DNA from: Methylophaga sp. 42_25_T18
GTDB taxonomy: Bacteria; Pseudomonadota; Gammaproteobacteria; Nitrosococcales; Methylophagaceae
Direction: 5' to 3'
DNA length: 64,000 nt
NCBI GenBank assembly: GCA_002163085.1
Contig: MAAJ01000011.1
Location: 1 to 64,000, forward strand
The notes beneath the pieces are model-generated. The model made no database searches, was not told where the DNA came from, and saw nothing but the letters and a program-made list of their open reading frames with translations. Below, in pieces: positions 27,311-36,739 of the stretch. The position numbers were made by a program, and so were the translations under genes. Numbering within the stretch: position 1 is the stretch's first letter; every line of letters starts with the position of its first letter.

Positions 27311-28417
27311 GTGACAGATAATAGACCAACACTGTTATTGGTTGATGATGAGCCGTTCAACTTAGAGATCTTAGAAGAACTTCTTGGTGAAGATTACACC
27401 TTGCTCACTGCTGAAAATGGCCAAGTTTGTATAGATAAAGCCATCGAATATCAGCCTGATCTCATCCTTCTTGACGTTAATATGCCTATTCTCAACGGCT
27501 TATTAACCTGCGAACAACTTAAAGATAACATCGAAACCTCTGACATTCCTGTCATTTTTATTTCTGCTTTAGCTAATGAAGATGAACGCATTGCAGGTTA
27601 TAAGGTAGGTGCTGAAGACTACATCACTAAGCCTTTTCACGAAGATGAACTTAAAATAAAAGTTGAATTGGTTTTAGCCAGTCTTCAGTCCAAAGCGTCA
27701 TTACAAGAAAGCTCAACTGAGGCGATGAATATGGCAATGACTGCCATGACCTCAGCAAGTGAAGTCGGTCAAATTCTTCAGTTTGTCCGAGACAGTTATT
27801 CAGCAAAATCATACGATGATCTCGCTCAAATAACCTTAGATTTATACGAGGCCTATGATTTATCTATAAGCATACGAATAATTACGCGTACAGCACTCTT
27901 ATATTTTTCCCATACTGGCACACTTAGTGAGCGTGAGGAAACGGTGTTTGAGTTATTGCATGGCAAAGGTCGATTTATAGATTTTGGTAGACGTACTGCA
28001 ATGAATTACGACAATCTTTCGATTATCGTCAACAATATGCCTGTAGAAGATGAAGAAAAGTATGGCCGAATTAAAGACAATATGGGCGTCATGGGGGAAG
28101 CGATTGAAGCTAGAACCATCGCCTTAGAAAATGAGCTTCAACTAGAAGAACGTAAACATGCACTTGATGCTTTGATGGTTCGCGCTGAACAAATAATCGA
28201 CGAAATTAAAACCGAACATGCAGACAATAGCGATAAAAACGAACAGATCCTCACAGACTTACTTGAAGATATTGAAGATGCATTTCTCAGGCTGGGCTTG
28301 AGTGAAGCTCAAGAAAGCGACTTAATATCATTACTTCATAAGGCTCAAAAAGACTCTACTCGACTTTACGATACGGGGTTAGATTTAGATGCGAAATTAG
28401 CCTCAATTAAAGCCTAA
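27311..28417 (+). CDS. Response regulator with receiver domain and unknown output region
   Basis: A 368-residue protein. The receiver domain (1-125) is complete: Asp12-Asp13, phosphoacceptor Asp55 in ILLDVNMP, Ser85 and Lys107 in TKPF. The remaining 240 residues have no DNA-binding or enzyme signature that I recognise; they look mixed helical, with a long coiled stretch near 265-300 and an acidic C-terminal helix. The start is GTG 27311 with GGAGG seven bases ahead. It diverges from the PAS-kinase gene and precedes a receiver-kinase hybrid on the same strand. Together they resemble a branched phosphorelay. Confidence 0.88.
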   Translation: MTDNRPTLLLVDDEPFNLEILEELLGEDYTLLTAENGQVCIDKAIEYQPDLILLDVNMPILNGLLTCEQLKDNIETSDIPVIFISALANEDERIAGYKVGAEDYITKPFHEDELKIKVELVLASLQSKASLQESSTEAMNMAMTAMTSASEVGQILQFVRDSYSAKSYDDLAQITLDLYEAYDLSISIRIITRTALLYFSHTGTLSEREETVFELLHGKGRFIDFGRRTAMNYDNLSIIVNNMPVEDEEKYGRIKDNMGVMGEAIEARTIALENELQLEERKHALDALMVRAEQIIDEIKTEHADNSDKNEQILTDLLEDIEDAFLRLGLSEAQESDLISLLHKAQKDSTRLYDTGLDLDAKLASIKA

Positions 28418-28727
28418 ACATTTGATTAAAATTTATCTTCGATTGAAAACCGAATTCTTCAGGTATATCCTTCACTTAGAAGATAGTACGGAAGCCAACA
28501 TATTTAGGAAAAGATATATGGCATGCTGTTACCAAGGTCATTTATTTCATCGCATACTTCTTTCCACGCCATGTGAATGGGTTCGCATGACTAATAAATC
28601 AATAAGATCTCTCCTGTCCACTCATCTTCTCGATAAAATTTCACTACGTTTTTATTCGTTCAATCTGCCTGGTTCCACTCTGCGACTCCCTAGAAAGTTC
28701 CGATTTCATTTTTAGGACAAAAATATA
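28418..28727. other. Intergenic region, no gene supported
   Basis: About 310 bases between the response regulator and the hybrid kinase. A forward open frame from a TTG at 28422 (97 codons) spans it, but it has no ribosome site, no recognisable domain, and follows the regulator stop by four bases. I treat it as chance. No hairpin terminator was found. Confidence 0.4.
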
Positions 28728-30281
28728 ATGATAATGCAAAAAGCTGACTCATCTGTACATCCACACCAAAGTCCACGGTCGAAGAGTTTTACTGATGCAA
28801 AAACCACAATGACAGTTCTCGTTGTTGATAACTCGACCTTATTCCATGAGATGTTAACCAGTATATTCCTAAATATAGATATGACACCGGTCTTTTTTGA
28901 TACAGCAGCACAGGGATTAGAAACACTGATAACAGAACAGTTCGACTGTATTTGCCTTTCTATGCACATCGAAGATGGTGATGGTATTTCATTAACAAAG
29001 ACCATTCGTACGTTAAACAACCACAAATACACACCCATATTTCTGCTGACCTCTGACGAATCTATTGATGTTTATCAACGTGCATTAGCAAATGGTGTCA
29101 CTGAGGTATTTAGTAAGCAAAATGTAGTTCAGCTGATCAATTTCATCCAACGTTTTACCCTTCAACAGCAGCCTATGTCCGGCCATGTTTTATACGTCGA
29201 GGATACCTTGTCTCAGCAACAGATGGTGACCAAATTATTTACTGATAAAGGCCTAACCGTAGATGCGTATGTGTCGGCTGAAGAAGCTTGGCATAGTTAT
29301 ATACATAATGATTATGATCTCGTGGTCACCGATATCATTCTTAAAGGTAATATGACGGGAATGGCTCTCACCAACCGAATTCGTCGGTTGGGCGGTGAAA
29401 AGGGTGATGTACCGATCTTAGCCATCACTGCATTTGATGATGTAGCTCGAAGAATTGAGCTATTTTATTTGGGCATCAGTGACTATGTCATCAAACCAAT
29501 CTTAGAAGAAGAATTACTTGCCCGAGTTCGTCACTTAATTAAAGGCAATCAATTCTATGTAGAATCATTACGACAAAAGCAAAGAGCAGAAGCGGCTGAT
29601 ATTGCTAAATCTGAATTCATTGCCCATATGAATCATGAATTACGTACACCCATGAATGCCATCATAGGATTTTCGTCGCTTATTATGAATGATTCTGCTA
29701 ACAATTTATCCGATGACCAAAAGGAAAACATGGATGAAATCACACAAGCCAGCAAACACTTGCTTGAGCTGATCAATGACATTACCAATATTTCAAAAAT
29801 TGAAGCAGGTATCGTTGATATCAACATCAAAGATGAGTTTTTAAATAATATTGTTGAAACATCTGTCAGTCGACTCATGCCGCTAGCTGATAAATATCAT
29901 ATTGAAATACAAGATTTCTATATTCCAGAGTCCCTCCAAGTCAAAGTTGATCCACTTCGTCTACATCAAGTGTTAATCAACTTGCTATCCAATGCCATTA
30001 AATATAATAAAAAAAATGGTTCCATTCATATTTTATGTAAACCTCTAGATAATGGTTTCGTTCGTCTTGGAGTTAAAGATACTGGTGATGGGATAAGCGA
30101 AGCTGAACAAGAAAATTTATTTAAACCCTTTAACCGACTGGGTCATGGCTCAGAAGTTGAAGGCACTGGCCTAGGGCTTGTTATCAGTAAGCGATTTATG
30201 AAACTAATGAATGGTAGACTTGATCTGAAAAGCAGAAAAGGTCATGGTTCCACATTTTGGCTAGAAATACCGACGGCCTGA
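28728..30281 (+). CDS. REC-REC-histidine kinase hybrid
   Basis: A 517-residue cytoplasmic protein with inverted hybrid order: receiver 1 (about 28-145), receiver 2 (152-272), then HisKA with His303 in HELRTP and HATPase_c with NLLSNAIKYN and GTGLGLVIS. Receiver 2 keeps Asp202 (VTDIIL) and Lys256 (IKP). In receiver 1 the phosphoacceptor position is Ser78 (CLSMHIED), so it should not be phosphorylated and probably acts as a constitutive or docking domain. The double-receiver front resembles kinases that take phosphate from another kinase, such as the one encoded divergently. ATG 28728 has TAGGAC about ten bases upstream. Confidence 0.88.
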   Translation: MIMQKADSSVHPHQSPRSKSFTDAKTTMTVLVVDNSTLFHEMLTSIFLNIDMTPVFFDTAAQGLETLITEQFDCICLSMHIEDGDGISLTKTIRTLNNHKYTPIFLLTSDESIDVYQRALANGVTEVFSKQNVVQLINFIQRFTLQQQPMSGHVLYVEDTLSQQQMVTKLFTDKGLTVDAYVSAEEAWHSYIHNDYDLVVTDIILKGNMTGMALTNRIRRLGGEKGDVPILAITAFDDVARRIELFYLGISDYVIKPILEEELLARVRHLIKGNQFYVESLRQKQRAEAADIAKSEFIAHMNHELRTPMNAIIGFSSLIMNDSANNLSDDQKENMDEITQASKHLLELINDITNISKIEAGIVDINIKDEFLNNIVETSVSRLMPLADKYHIEIQDFYIPESLQVKVDPLRLHQVLINLLSNAIKYNKKNGSIHILCKPLDNGFVRLGVKDTGDGISEAEQENLFKPFNRLGHGSEVEGTGLGLVISKRFMKLMNGRLDLKSRKGHGSTFWLEIPTA

Positions 30282-30321
30282 GTAATTTATTAATCGATAA
30301 ACAGGGGTAACACTAAATTTA

Positions 30322-30780
30322 ATGAAAATATGGGTCGATGCAGATGCCTGTCCTGTGGTCATCAAAGAGATATTATTTAGAGCCGCAGAACGCACAGAAA
30401 TTCACGTTACGCTTATCGCCAATCATGGTTTACGGATACCCCCTTCACAATACATTTCATTTGTTCAAGTCACATCTGGCTTTGATGTGGCCGATGATGA
30501 AATTGTAAAAAGAGTTGATGACGGAGACCTCGTGATAACCAGTGATATACCGCTTGCAGCTGAGGTTATTGAAAAAGGTGGAGTAGCACTCAGTCCTCGT
30601 GGCGAATTATATTCAACAGATAATATAAAAGCGCGGCTGACCATGAGAGACTTTATGGATACCTTACGTTCTAGTGGTATTGATACAGGCGGTCCGCCGG
30701 CCTTAAATCAACATGATAGAAAATCATTTGCTAACCATCTTGATAAAATATTAAGTCACTATGTAAAAAACGCCTCCTAA
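30322..30780 (+). CDS. yaiI: YaiI/YqxD family protein (UPF0178)
   Basis: A 152-residue protein matching the YaiI family at full length: N-terminal [42 protein letters not shown] and C-terminal [22 protein letters not shown]. The fold is PIN-like with conserved acidic residues, so a nuclease role has been suggested; the function is not established. It stands 40 bases after the hybrid-kinase gene on the same strand and 83 bases before metY. An AGGGG element is about 15 bases before the ATG, longer than usual. Confidence 0.93.
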   Translation: MKIWVDADACPVVIKEILFRAAERTEIHVTLIANHGLRIPPSQYISFVQVTSGFDVADDEIVKRVDDGDLVITSDIPLAAEVIEKGGVALSPRGELYSTDNIKARLTMRDFMDTLRSSGIDTGGPPALNQHDRKSFANHLDKILSHYVKNAS

Positions 30781-30863
30781 GCAGCACTCTTGTGAGATGA
30801 GCCTTGATACGTTATGGTTTTACTCGTCTTATATGTCATGTTAAATAAGGAACTCCTGCAATT

Positions 30864-32138
30864 ATGAAGCTTGAATCTCTTGCGTTACATCATGGGTACG
30901 AATCCGAAGCCACGACCAAAGCGGCAGCTGTGCCTATCTATCAAACCACCTCATATACCTTTGATGATACTCAACATGGTGCTGATCTCTTTGATCTAAA
31001 AGTTCAGGGCAACATTTACACTCGAATAATGAACCCCACCACGGATGTATTAGAACAACGCTTAGCCGCCATGGAAGGGGGCATCGCATCATTGGCCGTA
31101 GCTTCCGGTATGGCAGCCATTACTTACGCAATCCAATGCATCTGTGAAGTAGGCACTAATATTGTCAGTACCAGCCAATTATATGGCGGCACATACAATC
31201 TATTTGCCCACTCATTACCAAAACAAGGCATAGATGTTCGTATGCTGTCTGCTGATGATTTTGATAGCTTTGATAAGGCCATTGATGAAAATACACGTGC
31301 TATTTTTTGTGAATCTATTGGTAACCCCGCTGGTAACATCGTTGATATCGAACAATTAGCCAAAATTGCTCACAAACATGGGGTGCCCTTGATTGTCGAT
31401 AACACAGTAGCCACCCCATATTTGTGCAGACCGATTGAATTGGGTGCGGATATTATTGTGCACTCTTTAACTAAATATATCGGTGGTCACGGCACATCAA
31501 TTGGCGGCATAATTATCGACTCAGGTACATTTGATTGGGTTGCCAATAAAGAACGTTTCAAAATGTTGAACGAACCCGATCCTTCTTATCATGGTGTTGT
31601 TTATACTGAAGCATTAGGGCCGGCAGCCTATATTGGTCGCTGTCGCGTAGCACCACTTAGAAATACCGGCGCAGCCATCTCCCCATTTAATGCGTTTCAA
31701 ATTCTGCAAGGTTTAGAAACCTTAGGCCTACGTATGGAGCGACATTGTGAAAATGCTGAAAAGCTGGCTGAGTACCTGAATAATCATGACAAAGTAGATT
31801 GGGTCAACTATGCCGCTTTAGCTGACAGTCCTTACCAACAAGCTTGCCAAAAAATAACTGGCGGTAAAGCCTCTGGCATTTTGAGTTTTGGTATTAAAGG
31901 AGGCATCAAATCTGGAGAACAATTCATTGATGCCTTAGAAATGATTTTACGTCTGGTTAATATCGGTGATGCTAAATCCCTCGCCTGCCACCCTGCTTCA
32001 ACGACACACCGACAATTAAATGATGATGAATTAGCCAGTGCTGGAGTCAGTGCCGATCTGGTCAGAATATCCGTTGGTATTGAAAATATTGATGACATCA
32101 TTGCTGATGTTAGCCAAGCACTTGCTCTGGTGTCTTAA
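30864..32138 (+). CDS. metY: O-acetylhomoserine sulfhydrylase / aminocarboxypropyltransferase
   Basis: A 424-residue pyridoxal-phosphate enzyme of the Cys/Met-metabolism family. Lys204 in HSLTKYIGGHG binds PLP; GNIYTRIMNPT and ASGMAA (80-85) contact the phosphate. The long form, with GHGTSIGGIIIDSG and the HPASTTHRQ motif, is typical of MetY (O-acetyl-L-homoserine plus sulfide to homocysteine) rather than of MetB or MetC. Direct sulfhydrylation in the cytoplasm is expected. It is followed by a strong terminator and appears monocistronic. Reaction specificity within the family is inferred. Confidence 0.93.
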   Translation: MKLESLALHHGYESEATTKAAAVPIYQTTSYTFDDTQHGADLFDLKVQGNIYTRIMNPTTDVLEQRLAAMEGGIASLAVASGMAAITYAIQCICEVGTNIVSTSQLYGGTYNLFAHSLPKQGIDVRMLSADDFDSFDKAIDENTRAIFCESIGNPAGNIVDIEQLAKIAHKHGVPLIVDNTVATPYLCRPIELGADIIVHSLTKYIGGHGTSIGGIIIDSGTFDWVANKERFKMLNEPDPSYHGVVYTEALGPAAYIGRCRVAPLRNTGAAISPFNAFQILQGLETLGLRMERHCENAEKLAEYLNNHDKVDWVNYAALADSPYQQACQKITGGKASGILSFGIKGGIKSGEQFIDALEMILRLVNIGDAKSLACHPASTTHRQLNDDELASAGVSADLVRISVGIENIDDIIADVSQALALVS

Positions 32139-32151
32139 CTAAAATCTATAC

Positions 32152-32200
32152 TGAGGAACAAAATGCAGTACTTCTGTATTTTGTTCCTCACATTCCTTTT
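32152..32200 (+). terminator. Rho-independent terminator after metY
   Basis: A 17-bp stem with one G-U pair (arm TGAGGAACAAAATGCAG, 32152-32168, with 32174-32190), a 5-nt loop, and a T-rich tract (CCTTTTT) shortly after. It is 14 bases after the metY stop. Confidence 0.85.
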
Positions 32201-32375
32201 TCTAGACAGATATTATTCAAAGTATTAAATTACTCAGCAACACGGTTAGAACCATCCTTTTTCACAACAGACAGATTATTTATTTCACAATCCTGATTTT
32301 GTTTTCAATTGTTTTTTATTAAAGTTCTTTAAAAACAGTCCGATACCTATTTCGGAGAACATAAAGGATGAAAAA

Positions 32376-32603
32376 ATGATCGATCTACCTAGGATTCATA
32401 GCAACAATATGGTTTACACCAACACCCCGACTAGTCAGGTCCTAGAGGCACGCGCGATCCCTGATGCACCTAGGCATGAGATGAATGAACGTGAAAGAAG
32501 AAAACAACGAAATCGAAGAAGAATGAGAGGCGAAAGCAAAGCAGTTATGGAGCGCCGTTTAGCAAATGATCGAAGAGGACCTTCATTTGAAGCAAAAGCT
32601 TAA
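32376..32603 (+). CDS. Small arginine-rich protein of unknown function
   Basis: A 75-residue basic protein, not recognised. The middle is unusually arginine-rich (NERERRKQRNRRRMRG), followed by a second cluster (MERRLANDRRG), suggesting nucleic-acid or ribosome contact. It has no membrane segment or cysteine. The ribosome site AAGGATG is well spaced before ATG 32376. The stop overlaps the stop of the convergent PilZ gene (TTAA). The 237 bases between metY and this gene hold the metY terminator and an AT-rich stretch likely to contain its promoter. Confidence 0.6.
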   Translation: MIDLPRIHSNNMVYTNTPTSQVLEARAIPDAPRHEMNERERRKQRNRRRMRGESKAVMERRLANDRRGPSFEAKA

Positions 32604-33031
32604 TTTAACGAATTAGGAAACTCACTGGCAAATTTTTGGATCCATTCCATTGCTGCTTTTTCAGAACTCATTTCTTCACCTGTTTGCTTAATCATCTCTT
32701 GCCTATAATTTTCAATATGGCAGATCTGTTCAACCATGCGCAAAGAGTAAGCCGTCTCCTCGCATTCTACAAACACAACCCCAATTAAATGATTATTGCC
32801 ATTCTTTTTGCACCACCGAACTATGCCTTCGGCATTAAACTCTGGGTGACAAATCGAAATAGTAATTTGAACCTTATCACCCATTTGGAAATGATTGGCA
32901 CAAACAAAGCATAAACCACCCGCACTAATGTCTTTGACTTGATGGTGCTCATCTTCGTGCACCTGTTCAGCCGCAACATGAATTGGAATAGCTACTGGAT
33001 GCCGAATATATTGGCGTGAAACAAGATTCAT
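32600..33031 (-). CDS. PilZ-domain protein
   Basis: A 143-residue protein. The PilZ domain (about 5-100) shows an R...R motif in SRQYIRHP and the D.S..G motif as DISAGG, which together bind c-di-GMP. A C-terminal helical tail of about 40 residues follows, with no catalytic domain. It is a probable c-di-GMP receptor that acts by protein contact. An in-frame TTG lies six codons upstream (33049); ATG 33031 is preferred because it directly precedes the RxxxR region. The EAL protein at 5.5 kb is the other c-di-GMP gene in this window. Confidence 0.88.
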   Translation of the reverse strand: MNLVSRQYIRHPVAIPIHVAAEQVHEDEHHQVKDISAGGLCFVCANHFQMGDKVQITISICHPEFNAEGIVRWCKKNGNNHLIGVVFVECEETAYSLRMVEQICHIENYRQEMIKQTGEEMSSEKAAMEWIQKFASEFPNSLN

Positions 33032-33089
33032 AACTTGAGCGTAACACAAAGTTTAACTTACTGATTTGTGCTATATTTTGAAGTTAAGC

Positions 33090-34463
33090 TTACAACTTAA
33101 TTAGCTTTTTATCCTTAATTCCCAAGCGCCCAGTTTTAACCGCACCACGTCGTATGCCCTTCACCGGCGCGATAAAAAACAGATCACCATTCTTGCCTAA
33201 TAATTGTTCCGGCACGCCTGCTGAACGCGCTATTTTTGCGTTTGCCGTCAAATGCTGTATTTCGCCATGAACAGGAATGGCACAGTCTGGTTTAACCCAG
33301 TCATACATGGCTTTGAGCTCTTCTTGAGCAGGATGACCAGATGCATGAATCGGAAGCACACTTTCATCCGCCGTGATCACATCTACTTTCATCGCTTTTA
33401 ACCGCTCAATCATGCTCTCTATCGCAATCTCATTACCCGGTATCATTTTTGAGCTGAAAATCACCGTATCACCAGGCTCAAGCTGCATATCACGAAAGCT
33501 ATTTGTACTTAATCTATTTAATGCAGTACGTGGTTCACCTTGACTACCAGTGGCAATCAATAACACTGTGTGTGCAGGTAAGTAACCTAGATGACTAGGG
33601 TCAACAAAGGTCTCTACCGTTGGCCATACACCAACTGCCTTGGCCGCCGACATATTATTAACTAAAGAGCGCCCCAATAATCCTAGGTGACGCTGCGTTT
33701 CTTCTGCAATTTTTGCGATCGTGTGTAATCGCGCAATATTACTGCCGAAGCAGGTCACCACTACCCGACCCTTCGCGTTTTCTATATGCTGCTTTAATCC
33801 CTTATACAGGCTCGCTTCTGAACCTGACCAACCTGCAACATTGGCATTGGTCGAATCACATACCATTACATCGACACCTTGCTGCGCTAATGCCTGATAG
33901 TCTTGTTGTTTATAAGCTTGGCCTAAAACAGGTTGTGGATCTAACTTCCAATCGGCAGTATGAAACACCTTACCCATGGGTGTTGAAATCAACAAGGCAT
34001 GTGGTTCCGGTATTGAATGAGTCAAGGCCAGCCAATCAACGCCAAACACACCGATATTAATATGTTGATTCACGTCTACTATCGTCACCGGTACTTTATC
34101 TTGTAGATTAGCTTCTACTAATTTTCTACGTAATATTTCAGCAGTGAATGCCGTGGTATAGATAGGACAACGAAACTTGGACCATAAGTATGGTACGGCA
34201 CCTATATGATCTTCATGAGCATGGGTAATGATCAACCCGTCTAACTGATCTTTTCTATCCACAATGAACTGTGGATCTGCCATTTGAACATGTGCCCTGC
34301 CAGCCGTTATTTCCTCACCATCAACATCCGTATTTTGCTCAAATGTCACTCCGCAATCGACCATCAACCAGCGGCCATCATGGCCATATAGATTGAGGTT
34401 CATGCCTATTTCTCCCGTTCCGCCCAAAGGCAAAAACCAAAAGTCTGACGCATCAGGTGTCAT
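33090..34463 (-). CDS. RNase J-like beta-CASP metallo-beta-lactamase-fold protein
   Basis: A 457-residue MBL/beta-CASP protein beginning near DFWFLPLGGTGEIGMN, the opening typical of ribonuclease J. Zinc ligands are visible in THAHEDHIG and in later HTADWKLD; GSQGEP and the final HASGHPAQEEL, HGE belong to the beta-CASP part. It is about 100 residues shorter than Bacillus RNase J, lacking the C-terminal domain, a form common in gammaproteobacteria. It probably processes or degrades RNA. ATG 34463 is preferred over ATG 34517 and TTG 34520, which extend the N-terminus beyond the conserved start without a ribosome site. Confidence 0.88.
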   Translation of the reverse strand: MTPDASDFWFLPLGGTGEIGMNLNLYGHDGRWLMVDCGVTFEQNTDVDGEEITAGRAHVQMADPQFIVDRKDQLDGLIITHAHEDHIGAVPYLWSKFRCPIYTTAFTAEILRRKLVEANLQDKVPVTIVDVNQHINIGVFGVDWLALTHSIPEPHALLISTPMGKVFHTADWKLDPQPVLGQAYKQQDYQALAQQGVDVMVCDSTNANVAGWSGSEASLYKGLKQHIENAKGRVVVTCFGSNIARLHTIAKIAEETQRHLGLLGRSLVNNMSAAKAVGVWPTVETFVDPSHLGYLPAHTVLLIATGSQGEPRTALNRLSTNSFRDMQLEPGDTVIFSSKMIPGNEIAIESMIERLKAMKVDVITADESVLPIHASGHPAQEELKAMYDWVKPDCAIPVHGEIQHLTANAKIARSAGVPEQLLGKNGDLFFIAPVKGIRRGAVKTGRLGIKDKKLIKL

Positions 34464-34622
34464 GTTCAAGCCTATAATGTTCGATATAAGCTGCTTATTA
34501 TGCCAATAATTTTGCATCAATAAACAAAGGAAAACATGCCTAGGTACTCATCAGTGATACAATATGCGGTCATTTTATTTTAAGTTATTGATTTAATAAC
34601 TTTAGTGTTGAGGATCCAGTAA

Positions 34623-34907
34623 ATGGAATCATCTGACTTATTAAATGAAGGCTTCACCTTAATGTTATTTGGCGTTGGGTTTGTCTTCGTATTTTTGACT
34701 CTTTTAGTCATCGCAACATCACTTATGTCGTGGATAATCATTCGCTATGAAAAAAGTGTGGGTGTTTTACCAGAAGAAGGTATTCCTGCGCCAACTGCTG
34801 TGCTCAGTCCCCACAAACATGCTCATAACACGCACACTCAAGATAAATCGTTGATTACGGTGTTATCGGCAGCCGTACATAAGTATCGCTCTCGAAATAA
34901 AAAATAA
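34623..34907 (+). CDS. oadG: Oxaloacetate decarboxylase gamma subunit
   Basis: A 94-residue inner-membrane protein with one N-terminal transmembrane helix (about 15-40), followed by a short cytoplasmic part rich in proline and a His stretch (HKHAHNTHT) that could bind zinc, as described for OadG. It assembles the alpha subunit onto the beta subunit of the Na+-pumping decarboxylase. GAGGATC precedes ATG 34623. The alpha and beta genes follow in the standard order G-A-B at short spacing. Confidence 0.9.
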   Translation: MESSDLLNEGFTLMLFGVGFVFVFLTLLVIATSLMSWIIIRYEKSVGVLPEEGIPAPTAVLSPHKHAHNTHTQDKSLITVLSAAVHKYRSRNKK

Positions 34908-34945
34908 ATTTAAATTATTAGTTCATATCTTTTAAGGCCATTAAT

Positions 34946-36730
34946 ATGACCGAAGCTAAGCAAGCTCTTGGGATCACCGACGTTGTTCTTCGTGATGCCC
35001 ACCAATCCTTATTTGCAACTCGACTGCGTCTTGATGACATGTTGCCGATTGCTGAAAAACTTGACCAAGTAGGCTATTGGTCTATCGAAACATGGGGCGG
35101 TGCTACCTTTGATTCTTGTATCCGTTATTTAGGTGAAGATCCATGGCACCGTATTCGCACTTTAAAAGCAGCGATGCCAAATACTCCCCAGCAAATGTTA
35201 TTACGTGGCCAAAACCTACTTGGTTACCGTCACTATGCTGATGATGTAGTTAAAAAGTTTGTTGAGCGTGCCGCTGTCAATGGCGTCGATGTCTTCCGCG
35301 TATTTGATGCAATGAATGATCCTCGTAACTTAGAAGTTGCCATTAAAGCAGTGCAAGAAAATGATCGCCATGCACAGGGAACTATCTCCTACACAGTCAG
35401 CCCCGTGCATAAGCTTTCGATGTGGATAGACTTAGCGAAACAAATCGAAGACATGGGTGCACACTCATTATGTATTAAAGATATGGCTGGTTTGCTTAAG
35501 CCTTACACGGCTTTCGAACTCGTGAGTAACCTTAAGCAAGCCATTGATATTCCAATACAACTGCATTCACATGCAACGACAGGATTATCAACTGCAACGA
35601 TACTTAAATGTGTGGAAGCAGGTATTGATAATGTCGACACTGCCATCTCGTCTATGTCGATGACCTACGGTCACTCTGCAACCGAATCCGTCGTTTCAAT
35701 CTTCGAAGGTACCGAGCGTGATACTGGTCTTAATATAGGTTTGCTAGAAGAAATCGCAGCCTATTTCCGAGAAGTTAGAAAAAAGTATGCTCCATGGGAA
35801 GGCGCACTACGTGGGGTAGATTCACGTATCTTAGTGGCGCAAGTACCTGGCGGCATGTTGACCAATATGGAAAGTCAATTGCGTGAACAAGGAGCAGGTG
35901 ATCGTCTTGATGAAGTATTAACAGAGATTCCACGTGTTCGTGAAGATCTTGGTTATATTCCTTTGGTTACCCCAACTTCACAAATCGTTGGTACTCAAGC
36001 AGTTTTAAACGTATTAACCGGTGAACGCTATAAGTCAATCACCACTGAAACAGCAGGCATACTCAAAGGCGAATACGGCTCAGCTCCCGCTCCGTTCAAT
36101 GCGGAATTACAACAACAAGTGCTTGACGGTGCCGAAGCCATTACCTGTAGACCTGCAGACTTAATTGACTCTGAAATGGATAAATTAACAGCGGAGCTGC
36201 AAGGGCTAGCCATTCAAGATGGTATTGAACTAGAGCAAGGCGAGCGAGAAATTGATGATGTTTTGACATACGCGCTTTTCCCTCAAGTTGGCCTGAAGTT
36301 CTTAGCCAATAGAAATAATCCTGAAGCCTTTGAACCTGTACCCACTATTGAGGCAGCTCAGGCCGCAACACAAGCCGCAACAACTAGCGATGAAGAAGTG
36401 TATACCATTGCTGTGAACGGCCAAAGTTATGTCGTGCAAATAAATGAAGGCGGAGACATCGGCAATGTATCACCGAGTCCAGCTCCTGCAGCACAATTGT
36501 CCGTACCCCTAGCTACCGGCGAACCGATCCCCGCCCCACTTGCGGGCACCATTTGGAAAGTCGAAGTCATCCTTGGTCAACACGTTGAAGAAGGTGATGT
36601 TTTAATTATCTTGGAAGCAATGAAGATGGAAACCCAAATCGTTGCCTCTAAGTCTGGTGTAGTTGCATCCATTTCGGTTAACCCCGGCGATGCTGTAAAC
36701 GTTGGCGACCAGCTCGTCTCAATCGCATAG
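34946..36730 (+). CDS. oadA: Oxaloacetate decarboxylase alpha subunit (biotin-dependent)
   Basis: A 594-residue cytoplasmic carboxyltransferase. The N-terminal TIM barrel begins [17 protein letters not shown], with metal and substrate motifs typical of pyruvate-carboxylase-type domains, and [10 protein letters not shown] Pro/Ala-rich linker (about 470-520) leads to a biotinyl domain with Lys560 in EAMKMET. It transfers CO2 from oxaloacetate to biotin, leaving pyruvate; the beta subunit then releases it and pumps Na+. Length agrees with the family. It is flanked by oadG and oadB, with gaps of 38 and 9 bases. Confidence 0.95.
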   Translation: MTEAKQALGITDVVLRDAHQSLFATRLRLDDMLPIAEKLDQVGYWSIETWGGATFDSCIRYLGEDPWHRIRTLKAAMPNTPQQMLLRGQNLLGYRHYADDVVKKFVERAAVNGVDVFRVFDAMNDPRNLEVAIKAVQENDRHAQGTISYTVSPVHKLSMWIDLAKQIEDMGAHSLCIKDMAGLLKPYTAFELVSNLKQAIDIPIQLHSHATTGLSTATILKCVEAGIDNVDTAISSMSMTYGHSATESVVSIFEGTERDTGLNIGLLEEIAAYFREVRKKYAPWEGALRGVDSRILVAQVPGGMLTNMESQLREQGAGDRLDEVLTEIPRVREDLGYIPLVTPTSQIVGTQAVLNVLTGERYKSITTETAGILKGEYGSAPAPFNAELQQQVLDGAEAITCRPADLIDSEMDKLTAELQGLAIQDGIELEQGEREIDDVLTYALFPQVGLKFLANRNNPEAFEPVPTIEAAQAATQAATTSDEEVYTIAVNGQSYVVQINEGGDIGNVSPSPAPAAQLSVPLATGEPIPAPLAGTIWKVEVILGQHVEEGDVLIILEAMKMETQIVASKSGVVASISVNPGDAVNVGDQLVSIA

Positions 36731-36739
36731 GGTAACAAT

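Noticed and set aside
27144..27332. Reverse-strand 62-codon frame between kinase and regulator
   Set aside because: It overlaps the regulator start and ends before the leader; no ribosome site was seen.
28422..28715. 97-codon frame after the response regulator
   Set aside because: TTG start, no ribosome site, and no protein-like pattern.
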